Of a DNA stretch of 7,576 nt, positions 1 to 6,681 are shown piece by piece. Made by a program: the position numbers and the translations under genes. Position 1 is the stretch's first letter. Each line of letters opens with the position of its first letter. Under the pieces are notes generated by a model that was not told the DNA's origin, searched no databases, and was given only the letters and a program-made list of their open reading frames with translations. This DNA is from Clostridiaceae bacterium (GTDB lineage: Bacteria; Bacillota; Clostridia; Oscillospirales; Acutalibacteraceae): contig JAEDGK010000098.1 in assembly GCA_016297555.1 (NCBI GenBank), positions 1-7,576 on the forward strand, written 5' to 3'.

Positions 1-573
1 ATGGCGAAAAACTGCTCCGTCAACGAGATTTTTGATGAAATACTCCGCAGCAGAATGATGTTTTTCGACGGCGGCGGAGTTACTTTTACGGGCGGTGAAA
101 TATGCGTTCAGGCACAAGAACTGTCGGAGCTTCTTCAAATTGTTTCCGAGAAAGGGATTCATACAGCGGTTGAAACCAACTGTTCCCTGCCGGCAATAAG
201 AGAGCTTTCTCAGCATATTGATTATCTGATAGCGGACTTTAAGCATTACGATGATGCCGTTCACAAAAAATGGATTGGTGCTTCAAACAGGGGAGTTAAG
301 GAAAACATTGAGTTTTTTCTGTCACAGGGCAGGCAAATCCATATTCGCATTCCGGTAATCGGCGGCATTAACGATAATCCCGAAGGATTTGCGGAATATT
401 TTTCCGCATTCAATACTCAAAACGCTGTTTTTGAGTTTCTTGCATATCACGAGTTCGGCAAAGACAAGTGGAAAGGGAAATACCGCATTGAAAACGGATT
501 TCTTGCACCGGGCACAATCAATAAATTTAAAGAAGTTTTTGAGAAACACGGATTAAAAACCGTTTCTACATAA
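1..573 (+). CDS. Glycyl radical enzyme activase (radical SAM), 5'-truncated
   Basis: This is the C-terminal 190 residues of a pyruvate formate-lyase-activating-enzyme family protein. Such enzymes reductively cleave S-adenosylmethionine at a [4Fe-4S] cluster and abstract a hydrogen from the glycine of a partner GRE. The sequence shows GGGVTFTGGE at residues 24-33, the family's SAM-binding GGE element, then a radical-SAM-like barrel with NCSLPA near 60 and YHEFGKDKWKGK near 148-159, matching the C-terminal 'YHxLGxxKY' signature. Family members are usually about 250-310 residues. The CxxxCxxC cluster motif, which precedes the GGE element, is absent, so the gene almost certainly starts upstream and the ATG at base 1 is probably an internal Met. 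The usual Pro after GGE is Ile34 here. The stop codon TAA overlaps the ribosome binding site of the GRE gene 12 nt downstream, so the two are very likely translated as a pair. Family call is secure; substrate class is not. Confidence 0.88.
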   Translation: MAKNCSVNEIFDEILRSRMMFFDGGGVTFTGGEICVQAQELSELLQIVSEKGIHTAVETNCSLPAIRELSQHIDYLIADFKHYDDAVHKKWIGASNRGVKENIEFFLSQGRQIHIRIPVIGGINDNPEGFAEYFSAFNTQNAVFEFLAYHEFGKDKWKGKYRIENGFLAPGTINKFKEVFEKHGLKTVST

Positions 574-577
574 GGAG
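572..577 (+). promoter_or_regulatory. Ribosome binding site that fixes the GRE start
   Basis: AAGGAG lies 8 nt before the ATG at 586 and overlaps the activase stop codon (571-573). A longer in-frame reading would begin at the GTG at 577, but that codon overlaps the last base of this site and has no ribosome binding site of its own. The ATG at 586 is therefore preferred. Confidence 0.8.
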
Positions 578-585
578 TGGCATTT

Positions 586-2913
586 ATGACAAATATTCTT
601 GACAGCAAAAAAATAACCGAAATGGCAAAACAGCTTTTTGCCGAAAAACGAGCAAACAAACGCCTTGACGGCTGGTTTATCGCCAAGGAAACCGAGCTGC
701 GGCTTTCCAAAGAGCTTCAGGGCGAAAATGAAGAAATAAAGAAAGCCGTTATTCTCAGAGAAATCTGCAAAACCATTCCCATAAGCATAAGCGACTGTCA
801 GATTTTTGCAGGCACTCAGGATGATGCCTTTGCGAGAAGCTATGCTCTTATCAATCCTGCTTTTAAAGTTGAAGAATTCAGCGGATACTGTGACCCTGCG
901 GCTGTTTTCTCTGATATTGAGCCCAATGAGGAGTTCACCGCCGATAGAATAGAAAAGGCAAGAAATGAATTTGCCGAAACCGAGTATGCCGTAAAGCTCG
1001 GCGAAGTCTATAAAGAAGCAGAGTGTTACACAAAAGAGGTTATTTTCTTCTTTGAGCAGGTAACGGGTCACCTTATCCCCGATATGCGTTATGCAATCAA
1101 AAACGGCGTAAAGGATATGATTAAAAAGATTGAGGGCAAACAGGGTAACGGCTATAAAGCTTTTGCCGTTGCTCTCGAAAGCGCAATCATTCTTTCCGAA
1201 AGATATGCCGAGCTCGCCGAAGAGAAAGCTGCCTGTGCTGCGTCGCCCGAGAAAAAAGCACAGTTTGAGCTTATGGCGGCAACCTTGAGGAAGGTTCCCG
1301 AAAACGGAGCGGAAAACCTCTATGAAGCCATTCAGTCATTCATAATTATGTGGCAGATAATGTGCCTTGAACAGTCACCCAATCCCTTTGCGTTTTCCGT
1401 TGGTAACGCAGACAGAATCTTTGAGCCTTACAGAAACGGTCTTGACAGAGAACAGGCGGCGGCACTTTTTAAGCATTTTCTTGTTTTCTTCAATGTTGCT
1501 GACAGAAGCTGGGCTATCTCTCAGAATATTATCGTCAGCGGGCGCGATCTTTGCGGCAATGACCTGACAAACGAAACTACCTATGCACTTATGGACGCTT
1601 ATTACGATATGAATCTTCCTCAGCCTATTCTTTCGGTTAAGCTTCATTCCGCCACACCCGAAAAGCTTTACAAGGAGATGGGCAGATTTATGTTCACTCC
1701 CGGCGCACTTACTCCGTCATTCTTCAATGATGATTCGCTTTTCAGCGTGCTTTCATCAAAAGGTGTTGACGATGATGATCTCACCGACATTTCAATAGCA
1801 GGCTGTCAGGAGCCGTTAATTATGGGCAAGGATAACGGCAATACCACAAACAGCTGGCTTAATCTTCCCAAAATTCTTGAAATGACATTGACAGGCGGTG
1901 TTTCCGAAATTACGGGCGAAAAGCTTGTTGATGTAAATCCCTGCAAGCTTGAGAATGTAAGAGAAGAATTTTACAAGAATGTTGAAAAATTTGTTGCCGC
2001 TATGGGCAAGGCGGCAAACGGTGCCTCCGAAGCCCTTTCAACCCAGCGTGTTCCGTTCCTTTCCTGCCTTATGGGCGGACTTGATAACGGAATTGATGCG
2101 AGAGATATTCACAAGCAGGGAACAAAATACAACGGCAGCGGCTGTCTGATACACGGTGTTTCGGTTATTGCCGACAGCTTTTCGGCTATTGATAAGCTCC
2201 TTGCCGAAAGACCGCAAGACGCCGGCAAGCTTGTTGATGCATTGAAAGCCGACTTTGTCGGATATGAGGAACTCAGGGACTTCCTGCTCTCTGCTGATAA
2301 ATTCGGAAATAATATTGATAAGGTTGACAAAGAGGCGGGAGAAATTGCATCAAAGGTTGCGGATATGGTTTCTTCAACCAAGAATTATCTCGGCAATTCG
2401 TTCAGACCCGACTTCAGCTCACCCTCAACTCATTTGCTTTACGGCTATTGGGTAGGAGCAACGCCCGACGGAAGAAAGTCGCGTGATATGCTTGGCTACG
2501 GAGTTGACCCGCTTTACGGCAGCGCCGAAAACGGTCTCGGCTTCAGAATGCTCTCAAATATGCGTATGCCTTTTGAAAAGATGAACGGCGGCTATGCCTC
2601 TCACCTCGGCGTTGATCCTAAATATTTTAAAGGCGAAAGCTTTGAGGATAAAGGCATTGAGTTCAGAGATAAAATTATTAAGCCGCTGTTCTTCAATCCT
2701 TTAAAAGACGGTGTTTCACCCTTCTATCTTTATGTCAATGTTACCACAGCCGAAATTCTTCGTAAGGTTCTCGCAGACCCAAAAAAATATGCTCCGAGCG
2801 GAGTTTATATTATGAGAATTCACGGAACCTTTGTTAATTTCCTTGATTTGTCTCCCGCAATTCAGCAGGATATTATAACAAGACTTGACCCTGAATCTGC
2901 GGCTATCGAATGA
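586..2913 (+). CDS. Glycyl radical enzyme (PFL family), predicted C-O lyase/dehydratase type, substrate unknown
   Basis: A complete 775-residue GRE, typical in length for the family (about 760-850). Cues in order: GHLIPDM at 161-167; the S-V-G strand region at 266-276; SGRDLCGNDLTNETTYALMDA near 325-345; the active-site loop GCQEP at 406-410, giving thiyl Cys407 and possible base Glu409; ATPDGRK in the C-terminal half; and the glycyl radical loop MRIHGTF with Gly747, 28 residues from the end. C-x-E is shared by diol dehydratases, choline lyase, sugar-phosphate lyases and some decarboxylases, whereas pyruvate formate-lyase has two adjacent Cys, so a formate-lyase function is unlikely. The loop is unusual: RIHGT in place of the common RVxGY. 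Pocket positions that are His-Ser and Asp in glycerol/propanediol dehydratase appear to be Phe-Ala and Thr here. The neighbouring kinase and isomerase suggest a sugar- or polyol-derived substrate (inference). Expected to be cytoplasmic, strictly anaerobic and activated by the upstream gene product. Confidence 0.93.
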   Translation: MTNILDSKKITEMAKQLFAEKRANKRLDGWFIAKETELRLSKELQGENEEIKKAVILREICKTIPISISDCQIFAGTQDDAFARSYALINPAFKVEEFSGYCDPAAVFSDIEPNEEFTADRIEKARNEFAETEYAVKLGEVYKEAECYTKEVIFFFEQVTGHLIPDMRYAIKNGVKDMIKKIEGKQGNGYKAFAVALESAIILSERYAELAEEKAACAASPEKKAQFELMAATLRKVPENGAENLYEAIQSFIIMWQIMCLEQSPNPFAFSVGNADRIFEPYRNGLDREQAAALFKHFLVFFNVADRSWAISQNIIVSGRDLCGNDLTNETTYALMDAYYDMNLPQPILSVKLHSATPEKLYKEMGRFMFTPGALTPSFFNDDSLFSVLSSKGVDDDDLTDISIAGCQEPLIMGKDNGNTTNSWLNLPKILEMTLTGGVSEITGEKLVDVNPCKLENVREEFYKNVEKFVAAMGKAANGASEALSTQRVPFLSCLMGGLDNGIDARDIHKQGTKYNGSGCLIHGVSVIADSFSAIDKLLAERPQDAGKLVDALKADFVGYEELRDFLLSADKFGNNIDKVDKEAGEIASKVADMVSSTKNYLGNSFRPDFSSPSTHLLYGYWVGATPDGRKSRDMLGYGVDPLYGSAENGLGFRMLSNMRMPFEKMNGGYASHLGVDPKYFKGESFEDKGIEFRDKIIKPLFFNPLKDGVSPFYLYVNVTTAEILRKVLADPKKYAPSGVYIMRIHGTFVNFLDLSPAIQQDIITRLDPESAAIE

Positions 2914-2919
2914 GGAGGG
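2912..2919 (+). promoter_or_regulatory. Ribosome binding site of the sugar kinase gene
   Basis: GAGGAGGG overlaps the GRE stop codon and sits 4 nt (from its 3' end) before the ATG at 2924. It decides the kinase start: a longer in-frame reading from a TTG at 2885 would put 13 extra residues before the phosphate-binding strand and lies inside the GRE gene. FGGY kinases usually begin a few residues before that strand, as the ATG at 2924 does. Confidence 0.75.
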
Positions 2920-2923
2920 CGCG

Positions 2924-4222
2924 ATGAAGGTTATCGGAATTGATATAGGTACAACAAGCATTTGCGGTATTTCCGTTGATACTGAAAGCGGCAGGGTTTT
3001 GAAATCCGAAACTCTGCCGAACGATGCATTTATTAAAACTGATTTTGAATTTGAAAGAATTCAGGACCCCGAAAAAATAATGAACAGGGTTTTTGAAATT
3101 CTCAGCCGTCTTGAACCTCAAAATGCCTCCGCAATCGGATTTTCAGGGCAGATGCACGGAATTGTTTACACAGACAAAAACGGAAATGCCGTCAGCCCGC
3201 TCTATACCTGGCAGGATGAGCGCGCCGCAAAAGAATACAAAGACGGTAAATCCTATGCCGAGGCTTTGGGATGCTTTGCAGGTTACGGCCTTGCAACCGA
3301 TTTCTATAATTCGGTTAACGGCGTTGTGCCCGACTCTGCCGAATACCTTTGCACCGTTGCCGACTATGCGGTAATGCGCCTTTGCGGAAACAGCAAGCCC
3401 TTAGTCCATATCACAAACGCCGCAAGTCTCGGCTGCTTTGATATTGAAAACAATAAATATACCGTTGATAATCCGCGTCTGCCCGAAGTTACAGCCGAAT
3501 TTACGGCGGCGGGTAAATATAACGGTATTCCCGTTTGCGTCGCCTTGGGCGATAATCAGGCAAGCTTTATCGGCTCTGTTTCCGATTTTGAATATGCACT
3601 TATCAATGTCGGAACCGGCTCGCAGATTTCTTGGCTTACCGATACAAAAGTTTGCGCCGAGGGAGTTGAGAACCGTCCTTTTGACGGCAAGCGTTACCTT
3701 GCAGCTGGCTGTGCACTTTGCGGCGGCAGAGCGTTTGCAATGCTTGAAAAGCTGTTCAGAGAAATAGCCGCACTCGCGGGCGCGGATGAATCAAAGACAC
3801 TTTATCCGGAGATTGATAAAGTGCTTGAAAACAAGCTTGATACCACACTTTCGGCAGACTGCCGCTTTTGCGGCACAAGAAATGATCCGTCAGTCAGAGG
3901 CGGTATTTCAAACATATCCGAAAATAATTTTACGGCTTCCGATATTGCTCTTGCAGTTCTTAACGGTATGTCAAGGGAACTGTATGAAATGTATTCAAAC
4001 TGCGGTAAAAAAGCGGAAAAGCTTGTTTGCTCGGGTAACGGAATGCGCAAAAACGCCGCTTTACGCAGGGTGGTTTCAAATATGTTTGGCTGCGATATAA
4101 AAATACCGCTCTTTAATGAAGAAGCATCCTACGGAGCGGCTTTGGCGGCAGGAGTTGCCTGCGGAATTTTCACAAACATATCCGAGGCGTGCAAAACTTT
4201 GGTTTCATATAGGGAGAATTAA
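2924..4222 (+). CDS. FGGY-family carbohydrate kinase, sedoheptulokinase-like
   Basis: A complete 432-residue sugar kinase of the ASKHA fold, which transfers phosphate from ATP to a ketose or polyol in the cytoplasm. Visible motifs: VIGIDIGTTS at 3-12 (phosphate-1 loop, Asp7); SGQMHG at 74-79 and WQDER at 96-100, the pairing seen in sedoheptulokinase/xylulokinase-type members; GDNQAS at 209-214 with probable catalytic base Asp210; NVGTGSQ at 228-234 (phosphate-2 loop); CSGNGMRKN at 369-377 (nucleotide side); and EEASYGAALAAG near the end. All catalytic elements are present, so the enzyme is probably active. At 432 residues it is shorter than most FGGY kinases (about 480-520), close to the compact sedoheptulokinase-like branch. 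It begins 10 nt after the GRE stop and ends 2 nt before the isomerase gene, so the products likely act in one pathway. Whether it phosphorylates the GRE's substrate or product, and which sugar, cannot be told from sequence. Confidence 0.9.
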   Translation: MKVIGIDIGTTSICGISVDTESGRVLKSETLPNDAFIKTDFEFERIQDPEKIMNRVFEILSRLEPQNASAIGFSGQMHGIVYTDKNGNAVSPLYTWQDERAAKEYKDGKSYAEALGCFAGYGLATDFYNSVNGVVPDSAEYLCTVADYAVMRLCGNSKPLVHITNAASLGCFDIENNKYTVDNPRLPEVTAEFTAAGKYNGIPVCVALGDNQASFIGSVSDFEYALINVGTGSQISWLTDTKVCAEGVENRPFDGKRYLAAGCALCGGRAFAMLEKLFREIAALAGADESKTLYPEIDKVLENKLDTTLSADCRFCGTRNDPSVRGGISNISENNFTASDIALAVLNGMSRELYEMYSNCGKKAEKLVCSGNGMRKNAALRRVVSNMFGCDIKIPLFNEEASYGAALAAGVACGIFTNISEACKTLVSYREN

Positions 4223-4224
4223 TT

Positions 4225-5244
4225 ATGTTTTATGATGAACCGATTTTTTTTGAAAAAAACCGAGTTTTCAGAGTATATACCGGCGGAAAACTGTTTTCAG
4301 ATTTTTTCGGCGATGATTCATGTGACGGATACTATCCTGAGGAATGGGTTGTATCAAGCGTAAAAGCTCTTAACGAGGGCAGCACCGATGAGCATGAAGG
4401 TGTTTCAAAAATCCGCGGAACTGAGTTATATCTTGACGAAGCAATCGAAAAATATCATAAAGAACTGCTTGGAGAAAGAGAAGACATCGGAATTTTAACC
4501 AAAATTCTTGACAGCGCAATCCGCCTTCCCGTTCAGGCTCATCCCGATAAAGAGTTTTCCAAAAAATACTTTTCTTCAAAATACGGAAAGGAAGAAAGTT
4601 GGATTATTCTTGCCACAAGACCGGGAGCGAAGATTTTCTACGGTTTTAAAGACGGCGTCACTCTTGACGAGTTTTCCGACGCAATCGACAAAAGCGAAGA
4701 AAAATCCGACGCTATGGAAAATTTGCTTTGCTCAATCGATGTAAAAGTCGGTGATGTAATCTATATTCCCGCAAAAATGGTTCACGCCATCGGAAGCGGA
4801 TGCCTTTTGCTTGAAGTGCAGGAACCTACGGATTTTACCGTTCAGCCCGAGCGTTGGTGCGGCGAATATAAGCTTTCTGATAAAGAAATGTATCTCGGAC
4901 TCAGCCGCGAAAATGCGCTTGAATGTTTTGATATGAAAAAGCGTTATCCCGCACCTCTCAAGCCGAAGCTCATATCAGATAGCGACGGTGTTAAATATGA
5001 AGCAATGATTGACGAGAGCATAACGGAAAGCTTTTCCGTCAGAACCGTTTCACTCAGCGGCGGCAGCTTTGTGCTGGGCAGGGGAGCGGCGGTCTATGTT
5101 GTCACGGAAGGCGAAGGCTTTATCGAAGGTAACAATAAACACATCAAAATCAAAAAAGGCGATTATTTCCTTTTGCCCGAATGTATAAAAGGTAATTTTT
5201 CTGTTACGGGCAGCGGTTTAAAAATAACCGAGTGTTTTGCCTGA
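4225..5244 (+). CDS. Class I mannose-6-phosphate isomerase-type protein (zinc cupin)
   Basis: A complete 339-residue protein of the class I phosphomannose isomerase family, which interconverts mannose 6-phosphate and fructose 6-phosphate using a zinc ion. The metal site is visible: QAHPD at 104-108 (Gln104, His106), Glu124 in EESWII and His187 in VHAIGSG. EVQEPTDFT follows in the second cupin motif, and a C-terminal cupin-like beta domain covers about 240-339, including GRGAAVYVVTEGEG. Length is near the Bacillus-type ManA (about 315). After the TDFT segment, where many relatives carry an Arg (TVR), this protein reads TVQPERW, so the catalytic Arg may be shifted or substituted. The start ATG has AGGGAGA 7 nt upstream and lies 2 nt after the kinase stop, suggesting translational coupling. 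In this operon it may isomerise a sugar phosphate other than mannose 6-phosphate (inference); a housekeeping ManA recruited to the operon is the alternative. Confidence 0.87.
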   Translation: MFYDEPIFFEKNRVFRVYTGGKLFSDFFGDDSCDGYYPEEWVVSSVKALNEGSTDEHEGVSKIRGTELYLDEAIEKYHKELLGEREDIGILTKILDSAIRLPVQAHPDKEFSKKYFSSKYGKEESWIILATRPGAKIFYGFKDGVTLDEFSDAIDKSEEKSDAMENLLCSIDVKVGDVIYIPAKMVHAIGSGCLLLEVQEPTDFTVQPERWCGEYKLSDKEMYLGLSRENALECFDMKKRYPAPLKPKLISDSDGVKYEAMIDESITESFSVRTVSLSGGSFVLGRGAAVYVVTEGEGFIEGNNKHIKIKKGDYFLLPECIKGNFSVTGSGLKITECFA

Positions 5245-5265
5245 TTTTTTTCGGAGGCAGTTAAA

Positions 5266-6189
5266 ATGAATGTTATGCATATGAAATATGCCGTTGAAAT
5301 TGCAAACACCAAATCAATAAGCAAGGCTGCAGAAAATCTCTATATGGGTCAGCCGAATTTAAGCAGAGCCATAAAAGAGCTTGAGGAAAGCCTCGGCATA
5401 ACCATTTTTAAAAGAACTACAAAAGGCATCAGCGTAACGCCCGAGGGTGAAGAATTTCTTCAATATGCCAAGCGAATTATTTCTCAGGTTGAAGAAGTTG
5501 AAGAAATTTACAGAAACGGAAAAAGCAAGAAGCAGCGATTTTCCGTCTGTGTTCCGAGAGCAAGCTATATTTCCGATGCATTCGCTGAGTTTGCAAAAAA
5601 CATTGACACTTCCGTTTCTGCCGAGATTTTTTACAAAGAAACCAATTCCATGCGTACCATAAACAATATTGTTAAGGAAGACTATAATCTCGGAATAATT
5701 CGGTATCAATCGTCTTTCGATAAATATTTCACAAGTATGTTCAACGAGAAGAAGCTTATGCACGAAACAATAACGGAGTTTTCATATGTATTGCTGATGT
5801 CAAAATCACATCCGCTTGCAGATAAGGAAAAAATTGAGCTTAAAGATTTGGCGGATTACATTGAGATAAGCCACGCTGACCCTTATGTTCCGTCCTTGCC
5901 GTTGATTGATGTAAAAAAAGCGGAGCTTTCCGAATCTGTTGATAAGCACATTTTCGTTTTCGAGCGCGGCAGTCAGTTTGTTTTGCTTGAAAAGGTTCCG
6001 ACCACATTTATGTGGGTGTCTCCAATACCCGATGAGCTTCTTGAAAAGTATTCACTTGTTCAAAAGAAGTGTATCGGCAACACAAAGGTTTATAAGGATG
6101 TTTTGATTTACCGAAAAGGCTACAAGCTTACCGAGCTTGACGATGCCTTTATTACAGAGGTTTGTACGGCAAAAAGAAAAATTATGTGA
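5266..6189 (+). CDS. LysR-family transcriptional regulator
   Basis: A complete 307-residue LysR-type regulator, the usual size for the family. The N-terminal winged helix-turn-helix is clear: SISKAAENLYMGQPNLSRAIK at about 17-37, followed by ELEESLGITIFKRTTKGISVTPEGEEFL, the canonical linker. Residues from about 90 form the periplasmic-binding-protein-like effector domain. There are no membrane segments, so it acts in the cytoplasm on DNA as a tetramer with a small-molecule co-inducer (family knowledge). CGGAGG sits 8 nt before the ATG. Unlike most LysR genes it is not divergent from its target: it is the last gene of the GRE-kinase-isomerase run, 21 nt after the isomerase, so it would be co-transcribed and likely autoregulated through the operon promoter, which is outside the window. 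A downstream target (the rex-like gene) is also possible. The family call is firm; the effector is unknown. Confidence 0.93.
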   Translation: MNVMHMKYAVEIANTKSISKAAENLYMGQPNLSRAIKELEESLGITIFKRTTKGISVTPEGEEFLQYAKRIISQVEEVEEIYRNGKSKKQRFSVCVPRASYISDAFAEFAKNIDTSVSAEIFYKETNSMRTINNIVKEDYNLGIIRYQSSFDKYFTSMFNEKKLMHETITEFSYVLLMSKSHPLADKEKIELKDLADYIEISHADPYVPSLPLIDVKKAELSESVDKHIFVFERGSQFVLLEKVPTTFMWVSPIPDELLEKYSLVQKKCIGNTKVYKDVLIYRKGYKLTELDDAFITEVCTAKRKIM

Positions 6190-6205
6190 TACTATCAAAT
6201 CGGAT

Positions 6206-6229
6206 ATATCGATAAAAACATATCGATAT
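6206..6229 (+). promoter_or_regulatory. Perfect AT-rich dyad, candidate operator
   Basis: ATATCGATA (6206-6214) is followed after a 6-nt spacer by its exact reverse complement TATCGATAT (6221-6229). Each arm also contains the self-palindrome TATCGATA, and the right arm extends to the 12-bp palindrome CATATCGATATG (6219-6230). The dyad starts 17 nt after the lysR stop and is centred about 60 bp upstream of the predicted transcription start of the rex-like gene. This suits binding by a dimeric regulator. The stem is too AT-rich and lacks a directly following U-run, so a terminator is less likely. The cognate protein is unknown. Confidence 0.45.
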
Positions 6230-6262
6230 GCTTTATTAACATTACCTCTTTTGCGTTTTTTC

Positions 6263-6271
6263 TGATAAAAT
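6263..6271 (+). promoter_or_regulatory. Extended -10 promoter for the rex-like gene
   Basis: TGATAAAAT fits the extended -10 pattern TGnTAtaaT, with TAAAAT at 6266-6271 matching the consensus in 5 of 6 positions. No good -35 box lies at 16-18 bp upstream (the best is TTACCT at 6242), which extended -10 promoters tolerate. The predicted start at about 6278 leaves a leader of about 17 nt before the ATG at 6295, just enough for the AAGGA ribosome binding site at 6281-6285. Confidence 0.4.
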
Positions 6272-6294
6272 GGTGTCAGAAAGGAAGTGAGGAA

Positions 6295-6681
6295 ATGAGA
6301 GCAAACGCAGTTGTTATTAAAAGACTGTCTGTCTATTTGCAGTTTTTAAGGCAGCTACCGCCTGAAACAACCGCCATTTCCGCAACAACGATTGCAAAAA
6401 ACATCGGCTACGGCGATGTTCAGGTTCGTAAGGACTTAGCGTCCGTCAGCGGAGAGGGGAAACCGAGAACAGGCTATGAGGTTGCAGGTCTTAAAACGGC
6501 TCTTGAGAATTATCTCGGTTTCAATTCACCGAAAAAGGCGGTTATTGTAGGAGCAGGCAAGCTCGGAACCGCTCTGTTGGAATATGAGGAGTTTGCTCAT
6601 TGGGGGCTTGAAATCGCAGCGGCTTTCGACATTGATGAAAGCAAATGCAGCTATCAGCCGAGGAGCAACATTCTATCTTGA
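6295..6681 (+). pseudogene. Rex-like redox-sensing repressor, 3' end lost at a junction
   Basis: The first ~117 residues are clearly Rex family: a winged helix (NAVVIKRLSVYLQFLRQL, then HTH at about 27-47 ending QVRKDLA) and the start of the NAD(H)-binding Rossmann domain with VGAGKLG at 85-91 and AAAFDIDESK ending the second strand at about 108-117. Rex proteins sense the NADH/NAD+ ratio and repress fermentation and anaerobic genes, and are about 205-215 residues. Here homology stops near Lys117; 11 unrelated residues follow before the stop at 6679. Most of the Rossmann domain and the C-terminal swapped helix used for dimerisation are missing, so the encoded product should not work as a normal Rex. 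The wing reads SVSGEGKPRTGY at 50-61 instead of the usual phenylalanine-rich FGxFGxxGxGY, so this is a divergent paralogue. AAGGA lies 9 nt upstream of the ATG. The truncation coincides with a change in sequence character and may be an assembly artefact. Confidence 0.8.

Noticed and set aside
577..585. GTG start adding three residues to the GRE
   Set aside because: The GTG overlaps the AAGGAG ribosome binding site that is correctly spaced for the ATG at 586.
553..1071. 172-codon open frame on the minus strand
   Set aside because: It is antisense to the GRE gene, shows no recognisable domain and lacks a plausible ribosome binding site; it is a coding shadow.
586..2913. Annotation as pyruvate formate-lyase
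   Set aside because: Formate-lyases have adjacent Cys-Cys in the active site and an RVSGY radical loop; this protein has GCQEP and RIHGT.
2885..2923. TTG start extending the kinase by 13 residues
   Set aside because: It lies inside the GRE gene without a ribosome binding site. The FGGY phosphate-1 strand should start within a few residues of the N-terminus, as the ATG at 2924 gives.
5359..5763. 134-codon open frame on the minus strand
   Set aside because: It is antisense to the conserved LysR DNA-binding and effector regions; a shadow.
6206..6229. LysR T-N11-A binding site
   Set aside because: The dyad is centred between two bases, so a symmetric T-N11-A (which needs an odd spacing) cannot be drawn in it.
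6206..6240. Intrinsic terminator after lysR
   Set aside because: The stem is almost all A/T with only two G-C pairs and is followed by GCTTTATTAAC, not a U-run; an operator fits better.
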